From positions 5,748,501 to 5,812,500 of the forward strand of contig NZ_AP021861.1 in NCBI RefSeq assembly GCF_009177095.1: a DNA stretch of 64,000 nucleotides, in the 5' to 3' direction. The notes below the pieces were generated by a model. It searched no databases. It worked only from the letters and a program-made list of their open reading frames with translations, and was not told the DNA's origin. Positions 41,878 through 51,955 of the stretch are shown here, piece by piece. The DNA is from Lacipirellula parvula. Lineage in GTDB: Bacteria; Planctomycetota; Planctomycetia; Pirellulales; Lacipirellulaceae. Position 1 is the first letter of the stretch. Each line of letters begins with the position of its first letter. The translations under genes were made by a program, and so were the position numbers.

Positions 41878-44800
41878 ATGTCAGGGTCAGCAGCTAGTGA
41901 CCGGGCGAGAACTGCCGCCAGCGCAACAGCGCCCAGAACGGTCATCTTTTTCGACATCGGCGGAACTTTGGCGTCACCTAGAATTTCGACTGCCGGGACG
42001 CTGATTGGCCTCGATGCTGACCCGCAAGTAATCCCCATCCTAGAGCGCCTGCGAAGCCGACAACTGCGGCTAGGGATTATTTCTAACACGCCTCCCTCCG
42101 AAACTGCCGATTCAATGCGGAAGGCGTTGACGGATTGCGGCCTCTATAAATTCTTTGACCCGGATTTGCTTGTCTATAGTTCAATTTTTCCACCTTCAGA
42201 TCCTAATTCTGGAGAGGCGATCAAACCCAAACCCGACCCTTCAATCTTTCGGTATGCGGTCGGGCTGACGGAATTAGAAGCCAACCATTGCGTCTTTGTT
42301 GGCGAAGACGCTCTGGAGCGAGGGGGCGCAATAAGCGCGGGAATGCGCGTCGCTCCCGACCCTCGACTTGCAGAAGACGTTCTAGAGAACGTCCCGCTAC
42401 GCTATCTGCGGATCGGAGCCCCTCAGGGAGAAGAGGGGAACTCGTGGTTTAGCAACCTGCAAGATTTGCCGATTGTCGCGCTGGGGTTACTAGCCGGGAA
42501 AGTACTGGCGATCGCGAGCGCAAAAACAGCGGCAAACCTGGACGATGCCGGCTACGACGTCATTCGCTTGGGTGCGCCCAACGCTCCCGACGCAACCGAC
42601 GTGTATCTCCTGCGCGATGACGCCCGCGTGAACATTGCTGCCGAAGGATTCGCTGCTGCGAAGGATGGGAAAGAGGGATCGTCGAGTCAGTTCTTTGGCG
42701 CTTCACGCCACGCAGATGCGGGGCACGACTCGAACGCTGATGCATTTACTGGCAACAGAGAGGGGACGGCTGACGAGCCGTGGAACTGGGTACTCATGTC
42801 CGACTACTCGGGATTGCTCGTAGGGATTCCGGCTGGCGAGACCATCGAGAGCTTTCACTTCACGGGTAGTAGGCACGGTCACACTTTAAAGCTGATGCCT
42901 TCGCCGCATCGTTTGAGAGAGTTCACGGCCGGCGTCGGGTTTGGACCTGCGACGACGTTCCGTGACCTTCGTTCCGACGAAATTGACCAGCTCTCACAAT
43001 TGGATGCCGAGCACATTCGTCTTAACCTCGACCGGTTCGTAGGACTAGCCGATGTCGGCGACGGCAATGGACCAATTCGCAGCCGGCACATCAAGCATCC
43101 CGATAACCGCCGCGCCGTCCAAGCGCTGGCTGCCGAATTCGAAAATCTGGGCCTCTCCACGCGGTTTCATCGATTCACGCACGAGGGAAGCTCGCTTGAT
43201 AACGTCGAAGCCGAGCTGCCCGGGATTGACAACGAAATAATCCTAATTACAGCACACTTAGATTCGACCGCTGCAGAGGGAGACGCGATATTCCGCCCAA
43301 GCCAGGATGCTGCTCCAGGGGCAGACGATGATGGCAGCGGAGTTGCAGCGGCGCTTTCTCTAGCTCGAATCATATTCGAGAAATCGACGGCGCGCCAGCT
43401 TCAGCGAACCGTGCGATTTGTCCTGTTTAATGCCGAGGAGCAGGGACTTGTAGGGAGTCAGGCTTACGCGAGCGAAGCAGCGGACCGTGGAGACCACATC
43501 GTCGCTGTCTTTCAGATGGACATGATCGGATACACGGGGGACAACCAAACCTCTCCGCGACCGTTCGAGATTCACATCGGTCATCAAAGCGACGCCATGA
43601 CGACGGCTTCCCGTCCGCTGGCGGATTTGATCCGCCGGTTCCAACCGTCCGTCGCAACCGACCTCCTGCCACCTCAGGTCTATGACAACACGCACCCACC
43701 AGGCGGAGATCCCGCGGCGGGACGCAGCGACCATGCGAGCTTTCATGACCACGGTTACCCGGCCTGTGTCTTGTCGGAGGACTTCTTCGTAGGGCCTGAC
43801 ACGACGTCGCCTGCTCCCCAAGACAACCCGAATTACCACAAGCCCGGCGACACCTCCGTTGAATATGACTACGCCGCACAAATTGCCCGCTGTATCGGCG
43901 CGGCAGTATTCGTGATCGCGGACCCCGCAGACGCGGCTGATTCCTTTGACTCACAGTCGTCCTTAGGAGTGCACTCAATGTCTAGCTATTTGAATATTGA
44001 CAAGGCTCGCGAAGCCCGAAAGAGCAGTTCGTTTGCCGAAGGCCGTTCGACCGATGGGTTTCAAAATTTCCTTTTGAACGACCCGGCCCTGAAGGGCGAG
44101 GCCCCCCCGGTCGTTAGCGGCGCCAATTTGCTGACCGGAACCTCACGTCGCATCGTGCTCAATAGACCGGCCGGTTTTGGTATTCCAGAAGACGCCACCC
44201 CCGCTGGACGCATCTCGCAGGCGCTGGCTCTCGTCCGGCATATCGATGCCGCTCAAAGTTCGGAAAGTCACGTTGGAAACCGTAGATTTGCTTCCTATTT
44301 AGGGGATGATTCGACGACGGAAGACCAGCCCGGAGCGGCTGATTTTTTTGCCGACCCCGTGGTCCAGCAAATCGCCTCGGGAGATCAGTTCGTTTATCTG
44401 AACCAGCACTATCGCGGGATTCCCGTCTTCACGATGGCGCGGACGGTTCGGTTTGCCTCGAAGGGTTCGGCGGTGGAACTGACCGGCGACCATGCACCTT
44501 ACATCTCCCCCAGCCTGGAAGTTCGACCGGCGGTGCCGGCCGCCGATGCTGTACGGGCCGCAGTGCAATACATTTCCGAACATCAGGCGGAAGATGATAC
44601 TCCCGATGAATATGGCCAACTCCATCCCGCTTCGCAAATTAACCTGCAAGCGTTTTCCCCAGTCGTGCACGCCCGGTTCAGTTCGCCGAGCCAGCCCATC
44701 ATCTATGAAGCGCAAGGGCTGGGGGCCACGGTGCCCGCAAGTCTAGTCGTGTACATGTCCGGCATCGAAGCTCCGCGTCTCGCCTGGGACATTCTCGTTA

Positions 44801-46347
44801 CGTTGCCGCTCGGGGAACGGCAATATCGAGTCCTAGTTCCAGCCGACGAACAGGACGGGGAATTGCTGTATGTCAGGCAGGTTTCAACCACCATGGGCAA
44901 GACTCCAGGCCATGAGCCGGAGCCAAAGGTATGGGCGACGGATGCCGCCGTGGCTGCCAGGACTGCTGATGCAGCGAATACCCCTCAACCTCCCGCCACT
45001 CCAAGTTACGCCGCGGCGGCGCCCGCTACTGCGGCAGGAACCGCTGTCAGCGCCGGGGTCTACTTTCCGAGCCCAGCCAGTAGCTCGCTTCAGGACACGA
45101 GCTTTCCTCTCGATGTCAGTAAATACCCACTGGGCATCACCACTCCTCCAGCGGCACTGAACTTGTCGTGGGTGGATGCTGGCCAAGCGTACGCAGTGGG
45201 CCCGAATGCGATCGCGGTGCGCGGATTCGGCAGTCCGAACCTCCCCTCGAAGCGATTGAAAGGAGATGACAGCGTCACTGGGAAGCTGACGTTTAACTCC
45301 AGCGATCCAGTCGATCAGCAACTCGCAAATATCTTCTTTTTCTGCAACTACATTCACGACTTCTTCTTTCTCTTAGGATTCGACGTCGCGGCAGGAAATT
45401 TCGAGGGAGATGACGGAGTGATTGCACGGTCGCATCCCGGTCCGGTAGCTGGAACCGCTAACATGCTCACCCATCCCGATCACCAGCGGCCCGTGATGAA
45501 CATGGGCCTGGTGGCTGGTGTGAACCGACATACGGCTTTCGACGCCGATGTCGTGTTTCACGAATACGTCCACGGCGTCAGTAACCGACTAGTTGGCGGT
45601 CCGATGAACGCTCTCGCGCTGGAAGCTGAACAGAGCGGGTCGATGGGCGAGGGCTGGTCGGATTATTTTGCGCTCACCATTCAGAACTACTCGTCCCCGG
45701 GCCAGGAACGCACAACGACTGGCGATTGGGTTGTGGATCAGCCAGGCGTCGGCATACGCAGTGCACCGTATGACGACAAATACCATTCCGACTTCGGAGA
45801 CATGGCCACCGTGTTCGAATTGCAGGAAGTACACAACGCCGGCGAGATCTGGTGTGCGTGTCTCATGCATTTGACTCGCAAGATGGTAACCGCGCTGGGA
45901 AACCGCGACCGAGCCTATCGGGAGTGCTGGCAAATCGTGGTGGATTCCTTCAAAGTTTGTCCTGCGAACCCCAGCTTCATTGACGCTCGCGATGCGATTC
46001 TGACGGCACTCGAGGGTAGACACACGGCTCAAAAGCTGAATGCGGCCGAGTTTCAGGACTGTCGTAAGGCTGCCTGGACGGCCTTCGCCGGATTTGGGAT
46101 GGGAGCGAAAGCGCCGAACAATGGCAGCGACTTCGCTAGCGCCATTAGCGACAACCACCTTCCGCAAGACCTGGGCGGGACGGTCGTGGCCCGGACGAAG
46201 AAACCCCGACCGAGCGGTTGGACAAGCGCCAAGCCATTGAATGGAACGACTCCGCCCGAAAACAACCTACAGCAAATCCAACGACTTGTTGCTGGTCTTT
46301 CGGCCCGCGAAAAAGCGAAGCTGTTTAGCGCACTTAAGGACGCTTGA
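41878..46347 (+). CDS. HAD-like / M28 peptidase / M36 (fungalysin) fusion protein
   Basis: 1489 residues, ATG 41878. Residues about 20-165: HAD-like domain (FFDIGGTL, ISNT, IKPKPDPSIF, FVGEDALERGG); the second Asp of DxDxT is Gly. Residues about 380-690: M28 aminopeptidase with all zinc ligands (AHLDS near 458, ADDDGSG near 482, NAEEQG near 517, MDMIGY near 546, DHASFHDHG near 617). Residues about 780-900: FTP-like prodomain. Residues about 1080-1450: M36 metallopeptidase with HEYVHG near 1227 and GEGWSDYFAL. No signal peptide is visible, odd for M36 enzymes, which are normally secreted. It would combine endo- and exo-peptidase activities. Confidence 0.85.
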   Translation: MSGSAASDRARTAASATAPRTVIFFDIGGTLASPRISTAGTLIGLDADPQVIPILERLRSRQLRLGIISNTPPSETADSMRKALTDCGLYKFFDPDLLVYSSIFPPSDPNSGEAIKPKPDPSIFRYAVGLTELEANHCVFVGEDALERGGAISAGMRVAPDPRLAEDVLENVPLRYLRIGAPQGEEGNSWFSNLQDLPIVALGLLAGKVLAIASAKTAANLDDAGYDVIRLGAPNAPDATDVYLLRDDARVNIAAEGFAAAKDGKEGSSSQFFGASRHADAGHDSNADAFTGNREGTADEPWNWVLMSDYSGLLVGIPAGETIESFHFTGSRHGHTLKLMPSPHRLREFTAGVGFGPATTFRDLRSDEIDQLSQLDAEHIRLNLDRFVGLADVGDGNGPIRSRHIKHPDNRRAVQALAAEFENLGLSTRFHRFTHEGSSLDNVEAELPGIDNEIILITAHLDSTAAEGDAIFRPSQDAAPGADDDGSGVAAALSLARIIFEKSTARQLQRTVRFVLFNAEEQGLVGSQAYASEAADRGDHIVAVFQMDMIGYTGDNQTSPRPFEIHIGHQSDAMTTASRPLADLIRRFQPSVATDLLPPQVYDNTHPPGGDPAAGRSDHASFHDHGYPACVLSEDFFVGPDTTSPAPQDNPNYHKPGDTSVEYDYAAQIARCIGAAVFVIADPADAADSFDSQSSLGVHSMSSYLNIDKAREARKSSSFAEGRSTDGFQNFLLNDPALKGEAPPVVSGANLLTGTSRRIVLNRPAGFGIPEDATPAGRISQALALVRHIDAAQSSESHVGNRRFASYLGDDSTTEDQPGAADFFADPVVQQIASGDQFVYLNQHYRGIPVFTMARTVRFASKGSAVELTGDHAPYISPSLEVRPAVPAADAVRAAVQYISEHQAEDDTPDEYGQLHPASQINLQAFSPVVHARFSSPSQPIIYEAQGLGATVPASLVVYMSGIEAPRLAWDILVTLPLGERQYRVLVPADEQDGELLYVRQVSTTMGKTPGHEPEPKVWATDAAVAARTADAANTPQPPATPSYAAAAPATAAGTAVSAGVYFPSPASSSLQDTSFPLDVSKYPLGITTPPAALNLSWVDAGQAYAVGPNAIAVRGFGSPNLPSKRLKGDDSVTGKLTFNSSDPVDQQLANIFFFCNYIHDFFFLLGFDVAAGNFEGDDGVIARSHPGPVAGTANMLTHPDHQRPVMNMGLVAGVNRHTAFDADVVFHEYVHGVSNRLVGGPMNALALEAEQSGSMGEGWSDYFALTIQNYSSPGQERTTTGDWVVDQPGVGIRSAPYDDKYHSDFGDMATVFELQEVHNAGEIWCACLMHLTRKMVTALGNRDRAYRECWQIVVDSFKVCPANPSFIDARDAILTALEGRHTAQKLNAAEFQDCRKAAWTAFAGFGMGAKAPNNGSDFASAISDNHLPQDLGGTVVARTKKPRPSGWTSAKPLNGTTPPENNLQQIQRLVAGLSAREKAKLFSALKDA

Positions 46348-46478
46348 TCGGAATCACGATGAGCCGACGCCGATTCAGCTGTCATCCGTCGGGTCGGACA
46401 TGAGCGACATCGATCAGATCCGGTCTGCCTGATTGCCGGCGGCGATTGCCCAAGCCTCGTTTCCTTGCAGAGTGGCCA

Positions 46479-48902
46479 ATGTCCAAGTTTGATATTGACG
46501 CTAGTTTTGTCAGCGAAGGTCCATCCCGGCAGTCTATCGCTGCCTATCAACATGCGGAGAGCGCTCCGAGTTGGAGCTTGCCGGCTCGCGTGGAGATGGA
46601 TTCTGATCCCACCTCCCCAGACGCAGCATCGTTCGCCGTCGCTGCCTGGTTCCTAGGGACGAAAGGCGAAAATGTTGACGTCTTTGAGCGAATGATCGTC
46701 GAAGCCATTCGCGATCATGTTTATTGGAGGCGAAATTTTCATCCCGGAGATCCCACCTTCATCACGGAGGAGACGAAGGCCCACCCTGGGTACCTGCAGG
46801 CGCTGTCGGCATTGAAAGATGCCCACAACGAACTGTTGGCTCAGCTCAAGAAGTCCGTGCCGTTCTTCAGCATGCGATATCAGGGGCACATGAACTGGGA
46901 TCTGACGCTGCCGGGCATGCTGGGGTACTTTTCGACGATGCTATACAACCCCAACAATGTCGCTTTCGAGGGCTCAGCAGCGACTACCATCCTGGAGATG
47001 CTCGTAGGTGATGACATCTGTCGAATGATGGGGTACCAGACCGATATAACGGCGCAAGACGCTGGCAGCCAATCTTTTGACGACTCCTCAGAAAATAGTG
47101 CCGCTGCCGCCAGTATCCTGGAAATGTGGCGACGCATTCCGGAGGCTGATCGCAATCAGTTCCTGGAACACATCGCTCAAACCACAACCAACGCAACATC
47201 CACTGCAGTTCGTGCGTGGGGACACATCACCTGCGATGGCACCGTGGCCAACATCGAAGCCATGTGGGCCGCACGCAACTTGAAGTTCTATCCTGTATCG
47301 CTGCGGACGTTGCTAAGAGAGGCCCGGAATGATCTTGCCTCACCGCTGCGACCCGCGATCGATATGACCGTGGATTTGCCGACAGGGTCTTCGAAAAAGC
47401 TTACAGACACATCAGACTGGGAGGTCCTGAATCTGGACGCAGACGTCATCCTAGACCTCTCGGCACAGTTGACCAATACGTTTAAGATTCCTCGGGCAGT
47501 GGTCACCGCCGAGTTGGCCAGACAGTCCGTGCAGACCCTTGGTATGGCGGACTTCATGTCCCGCCACCTGCCGGATACTCCGGCGCCCGTTGTCACCGTT
47601 CCGGGAACCAAGCACTATTCCTTCCCCAAGGCTGCAGCATTGTTGGGCATTGGCTCGACTCATCTGCTTGATGTCGCCGTCGATGCTGACGGGCGTCAGG
47701 ATCTGACTGCACTCCGCTCCATTCTAGAGAATTGTGCTGACGAAGGTCGCCCGGTGCTGGCCGTTGTGGCGGTGATTGGTACGACTGAAGAGAGCGCCGT
47801 GGATCCGCTGGCAGGAATTCTCGATTTACGCAATGACCTACGGCGTGACCGCGGGCTGAACTTTTCTGTCCATGCGGATGCGGCCTGGGGTGGCTATCAC
47901 GTGTCGTTGATCAACGAACCGGAAGACGACGCAGGTCTGGCTACACCTGGGTTTGTCCATCCTAACCCGCCGCCCGAGCTCGGGCTGAGTCGGTATGTAA
48001 CCGAGCAATTCAAGAACCTGAGACGAGCCGACTCCATTACAGTAGATCCACACAAGTCAGGTTATATCCCCTATCCTGCCGGTGCATTGTGCTATCGCAA
48101 TTCGGCGATGCGCGATCTGGTAACGTTTTCAGCGCCTGTGATCTACCGCGGAGAAGCCGAACCCACCGTTGGAATCTACGGTGTTGAAGGTTCCAAGCCT
48201 GGCGCCGCCCCCGCAGCCGTTTATCTGACGCACAAGGTCATTCGCCCTACGAAAGCGGGGTACGGACGGATCATTGGGCAGGCCCTCTATAGCTGCCGGC
48301 GGCTCTATGCACGGCTGTTAAATATGTCTCGTCCAGGGGATCCCTTCATCGTAGTTCCCGTTCCCAGGTTGCCCGCCGAGCGTGCGGGCGAGAACGCAGC
48401 TGACATCGAAGCCCAACGAAGCTTCGTCCGCGAGCGCATTGATCGGGTCAACAACCAGACGATACGCGACGACAGCGAGGCCATTGATTTACTCATGGAA
48501 CTGGGCCCAGATCAGAACATCCTTAGCTACGCCTTTAACCTTCGACATCCCAATGGCGATGTGAACGACCAGCTGGAAATCGCCAACAAGTTAAACAAGG
48601 GGGTGTATGCCGCACTCAGCCTAAAACCCGGGCAAGACATTTACAGCCAGGGCATGGTGGTCAGTACAACGGACCTCGAACTTGCCACGTACAAAGAGGC
48701 ATTCTTCACGGACTATACACGCCGCCTGGGCGTGGTCGGCTCGGCAGGCGACCGAATTACTGTCATCCGGTCGGTAGTCATGGATCCTTGGATGACCGAG
48801 ACCACGCGGGGATCCTTTATTGATGTGCTTGAGACCGAACTCCGCAAGGCCGTGCTCGCCTCGGTTGAGGAGCTTCGTCCATCTCGTGCCCGGGGTTACT
48901 AG
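46479..48902 (+). CDS. PLP-dependent group II amino-acid decarboxylase
   Basis: 807 residues from ATG 46479. Family marks: FHADAAWGG-type motif (SVHADAAWGGYHVS) holding the pyridine-binding Asp, the PLP lysine in TVDPHKSGYIPYPAGA (Lys about 525), and MRYQGHMNWDLTLPGMLGYF near the substrate site. Length exceeds glutamate and aromatic decarboxylases (460-620) and is close to the large tyrosine-decarboxylase-like group. It should convert an L-amino acid, possibly tyrosine or phenylalanine, to its amine and CO2 in the cytoplasm. The next gene follows after 2 bp, so the two are co-expressed. Confidence 0.85.
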   Translation: MSKFDIDASFVSEGPSRQSIAAYQHAESAPSWSLPARVEMDSDPTSPDAASFAVAAWFLGTKGENVDVFERMIVEAIRDHVYWRRNFHPGDPTFITEETKAHPGYLQALSALKDAHNELLAQLKKSVPFFSMRYQGHMNWDLTLPGMLGYFSTMLYNPNNVAFEGSAATTILEMLVGDDICRMMGYQTDITAQDAGSQSFDDSSENSAAAASILEMWRRIPEADRNQFLEHIAQTTTNATSTAVRAWGHITCDGTVANIEAMWAARNLKFYPVSLRTLLREARNDLASPLRPAIDMTVDLPTGSSKKLTDTSDWEVLNLDADVILDLSAQLTNTFKIPRAVVTAELARQSVQTLGMADFMSRHLPDTPAPVVTVPGTKHYSFPKAAALLGIGSTHLLDVAVDADGRQDLTALRSILENCADEGRPVLAVVAVIGTTEESAVDPLAGILDLRNDLRRDRGLNFSVHADAAWGGYHVSLINEPEDDAGLATPGFVHPNPPPELGLSRYVTEQFKNLRRADSITVDPHKSGYIPYPAGALCYRNSAMRDLVTFSAPVIYRGEAEPTVGIYGVEGSKPGAAPAAVYLTHKVIRPTKAGYGRIIGQALYSCRRLYARLLNMSRPGDPFIVVPVPRLPAERAGENAADIEAQRSFVRERIDRVNNQTIRDDSEAIDLLMELGPDQNILSYAFNLRHPNGDVNDQLEIANKLNKGVYAALSLKPGQDIYSQGMVVSTTDLELATYKEAFFTDYTRRLGVVGSAGDRITVIRSVVMDPWMTETTRGSFIDVLETELRKAVLASVEELRPSRARGY

Positions 48903-48904
48903 GT

Positions 48905-49843
48905 ATGCCCAACCGTCGCTTCAAGCTCTATTTTGCCTGGAACTGGGTTGCTGAGAATTCCGCCAAACTCGGAGTCTTGGAACACAGATACCCGACGCTG
49001 TTCGAGTTCAGGCGCGAGATATGGCCGCACTACGAACATAATGCAGCTCAAGCAGATCAGGGCGTCCTCGGCTTCATGGAACACGTGGTGTTGTCCGACT
49101 TCCAGCACTTTCGCGATGTCATTCGTGACGCGACTGGGAATGATGTTGAGGTGGTTCATCGATACGTCGACAAACTGATTCCATTGACCGAAGAACTGCT
49201 TGATTCTACTGACACTTTAATCGTCGTCAGTCTTGATCACTCTTGCACTTCGCAATTACCGACGGCGGCCGAGATTGCAGCGGTAAATAAATTCCTTTCG
49301 AGGACCGAAGCGTGCTTGATCGTGAGTCCACACCACGACATCGGTACGATCGGAAGTGACGTTGAGAGTCAGGAAGTCGAACATCGGCATCATAGCGACC
49401 AACTTGTCCCGGCCGCGCAGGACATCGGAGGTTATGCCAGATGCTTGCTGGAGGCCATCGGAGTGCCAGTTCGCAATCGATTTGGATTAAATCCTGCGAC
49501 CACGCCTGAAGGCTCACCAGAGTCGATCATCGTTGCGCCACTCGACGACCTCGGGGTCTTAGCTGACGTCAGTACGTTCAACGCACACCCGCACTTGCCA
49601 CACCTGGAAATTCGGCCCGGAGCAAAAGGCAAAGTTCGCGTCCTGGCCAAGCAACCGATTAATCCACTCGCAGCGCCGCACCCCTTCTCGCGCATAAACA
49701 CCCACTTCGACGCGTTGCTTTGGGCGCCGCCCGACGGTGAGCGTCGCGGACAAACCGTGATCTGTGATGCAACTCTGTGGAGCGCCGCTTTTGGAGGACT
49801 GGCAAGCCTAGAGACATTGTGGCGCAACTTAGCAAGAATGTAG
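48905..49843 (+). CDS. Hypothetical protein coupled to decarboxylase
   Basis: 312 residues, ATG two bases after the decarboxylase stop. The middle contains LIVVSLDHSCTSQLPTAAEI, then LIVSPHHDIG, and the end LEIRPGAKGKVRVLAKQPIN, VICDATLWSAAFGG. The alternating beta/alpha pattern suggests a Rossmann-like or amidotransferase-like fold, and the two His/Asp-containing segments might bind metal, but no family is recognised. Operon position suggests it acts with the decarboxylase, for example on its product. Confidence 0.6.
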   Translation: MPNRRFKLYFAWNWVAENSAKLGVLEHRYPTLFEFRREIWPHYEHNAAQADQGVLGFMEHVVLSDFQHFRDVIRDATGNDVEVVHRYVDKLIPLTEELLDSTDTLIVVSLDHSCTSQLPTAAEIAAVNKFLSRTEACLIVSPHHDIGTIGSDVESQEVEHRHHSDQLVPAAQDIGGYARCLLEAIGVPVRNRFGLNPATTPEGSPESIIVAPLDDLGVLADVSTFNAHPHLPHLEIRPGAKGKVRVLAKQPINPLAAPHPFSRINTHFDALLWAPPDGERRGQTVICDATLWSAAFGGLASLETLWRNLARM

Positions 49844-50232
49844 TGCGAGGCTTTGTCATCGCCAGCTTGGCGCATAAATTTGTTGCGAGCTATTTATCGT
49901 TTGCGTGCAATAGCTTACGAAAAATGACATTCTCACGCACAGATCCAAGACACAGCTAGGCTGAGGGCCGCGATGAAAGCGTGCAGCTGTAATTCTTAAT
50001 CTTGTCGAAAGCCGGGGAATTCAAATCCTGTCGCCACTATCGAGATTGGTTGTTGATTAGGGCCGTCTCGGGTAGGGATGGCCGGGTAACCCTGTATCCT
50101 AGGTGGACTGGCGCATCATACGCAGCGGCGAGGATTTGCGCACCCGCTGCATGCGTAAACTCAACGCTCGCCAGCGCACCAACTTATCCACGAAGAACAC
50201 GCTGAGCGGCGTTGCGCATATCTTCGGCGCTG
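49844..50232. other. Intergenic region with a weak tRNA-like fragment
   Basis: No supported gene. At 50020-50045 a stretch with AATTCAAATCCTGTCGCC recalls a tRNA T-loop and acceptor end, but the T-stem does not pair. Lies between convergent operons; no strong terminator was found. Confidence 0.4.
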
Positions 50233-51909
50233 CTACCCGAGATAGCGTGAAAGCCTCAGAGCGAGTCCTACCAACGTGCGCACCGGGTTGGCGGCGGTGC
50301 TAATCGGCATAACCGACATATCGCAGACATAGAGCCGGTCGGTCCCCACCACTTTCAGGTCCTCATCTACAACGGAGGCCGTAGCGAACGGCTGATCGTA
50401 TCGAGGTCGCGCGGGCATTCGCAGAGAACCAACAGCGTGGTGAACGGTGCCGTAACCGAAGCCCTTGTTGCTTTGGCCATACCAGGCTTCTTCTGCCGGT
50501 CGCGCCGGCTGCCCGTTGATGCGGAACTGCGAGAAAATCCGATAGGTGACTTCATTGAGAACGGACCAAATCTCTTCCGGACTTTTGTGCCAGCCGGCCA
50601 GCGCCGGGAAGCGCGACTGCGATAGGCGATTGGCGCGTTTTAGATTGTGGAAGACGATTTCCGGCACGTATTGGAACGGAGGCGCTGGCTTCACTTCGTT
50701 GTCGTCGTCTAAGCAGTTGCCGAAGCTGAATTTGATGTCAACCCGCGCCACGCCGCCAGTAGGAGCGGGCCCGTCTTCGCTTGGATCGTTCTCCCGCAAG
50801 TGCCAATATTCATGGTTGAGATTCATTTCGACATTGAAGGGAAAACGGATCTCGTTTCCATCCCGGATGCCGCGTGAGTAAAAAACGATCTTAGCATGGT
50901 CGCCATGATCCAGATTCACGTCGCCAATGCCATCCACGAACGTGGTGACGCCGTCCGTGGTCGGGTGGTCCGTAAAGCCGCGGCCCACGAGTCCTTTCAC
51001 ACTGTCGGACAGCCAAGGAAACATACTAGACCTGCGCAAGAGCTTCGCGCTTTCGACAGAGCCAGCTGCGAGCACTACTTTACCGGCTCGGAGTATTCTC
51101 GCCTGACCGGTGACCAGGTTGCGGGCCACGATTGCCAAGTGACTGCCATGATCCTGCACGTCTTCGACGAAGTGTCGAAAGAGAATATGCAGACCGGGGC
51201 CATCGCCGTGACTTACGCCCGGAGTCAGACCAACTTGATTGATGAGGAGTTCGGCCGTATTGAAGACCCCCGTGGGCTCCGTAAAGAACTCGTCTTTCGG
51301 CGTGCCATCCGCCTGCAGGTACGGCTGATGCAGCGCGCGTGGAGTCTCTTGAATGGAAAAATCGGCGGCGAGCGAGGAACTGCGCAATCGAGAGACAACG
51401 GCTTGGGCAACCGCTCCCATAGAGCGCGACTCATTCATCGCATCGCCGGCCTGATTGAGCAGGCCAGCCTGCAGATCCTGGCGAACACGTGGAGGAAAGA
51501 AATCGAGTTCCCAGCCTTGAATGGTCGGGATGAGACCTGACCAGAAAATGGACCTCCCCCCAAAATTCAACTGCGGTCGCTCACCCACAAATAGTTCATC
51601 TTGATCCGAGCCGCCAGCCTGCCAGAACGTGTCACAACCAAAGTGCTTGGCCAGACTCGCGTTCGGAAAACGGGAAAAGTTATAGACATGCGTGGGATAC
51701 AGAAAGGATCCCGCTTCAACGACGAGTATGCGCAGCTGTCTGCCGAGCCGTTCAGCTAAGTCGTCAGCTAGAACGCCGCCACCCATTCCAGATCCGATTA
51801 CGACAATGTCAAAGTCATTTCGATCACTGAGGTACTGCAAGACCAGTCGCTCTCGGGCCGGGGTGTCGACAGCGACAAAGTTGGGGTAGGTCGAAGCTTG
51901 AAAGGTCAT
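50233..51909 (-). CDS. GMC-family FAD oxidoreductase
   Basis: 558 residues. The dinucleotide-binding motif reads FDIVVIGSGMGGGVLADDLA near the N-terminus. NFGGRSIFWSGLIP is a flavin-near motif, VVLAAGSVESAKLL is the second GMC signature-like segment, and the C-terminal catalytic region reads FGYGTVHHAVGSLRMP, with the His pair, then VCDMSVMPISTAANPVRTLV. No signal peptide. It should oxidise an alcohol or similar group with oxygen or another acceptor. It is 46 bp downstream of a small gene and divergent from the quinone-cofactor-like cluster, so the two may belong to one pathway. Substrate unknown. Confidence 0.88.
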   Translation of the reverse strand: MTFQASTYPNFVAVDTPARERLVLQYLSDRNDFDIVVIGSGMGGGVLADDLAERLGRQLRILVVEAGSFLYPTHVYNFSRFPNASLAKHFGCDTFWQAGGSDQDELFVGERPQLNFGGRSIFWSGLIPTIQGWELDFFPPRVRQDLQAGLLNQAGDAMNESRSMGAVAQAVVSRLRSSSLAADFSIQETPRALHQPYLQADGTPKDEFFTEPTGVFNTAELLINQVGLTPGVSHGDGPGLHILFRHFVEDVQDHGSHLAIVARNLVTGQARILRAGKVVLAAGSVESAKLLRRSSMFPWLSDSVKGLVGRGFTDHPTTDGVTTFVDGIGDVNLDHGDHAKIVFYSRGIRDGNEIRFPFNVEMNLNHEYWHLRENDPSEDGPAPTGGVARVDIKFSFGNCLDDDNEVKPAPPFQYVPEIVFHNLKRANRLSQSRFPALAGWHKSPEEIWSVLNEVTYRIFSQFRINGQPARPAEEAWYGQSNKGFGYGTVHHAVGSLRMPARPRYDQPFATASVVDEDLKVVGTDRLYVCDMSVMPISTAANPVRTLVGLALRLSRYLG

Positions 51910-51955
51910 GACATGCTCCTGTGCCAGGCAGGCATAATCTCTTGAAGTCGCTTAC

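Noticed and set aside
50015-50050. tRNA-like 3' fragment / attachment site
   Set aside because: TTCAAATCC is present, but the T-stem and acceptor do not pair and no integrase is next to it.
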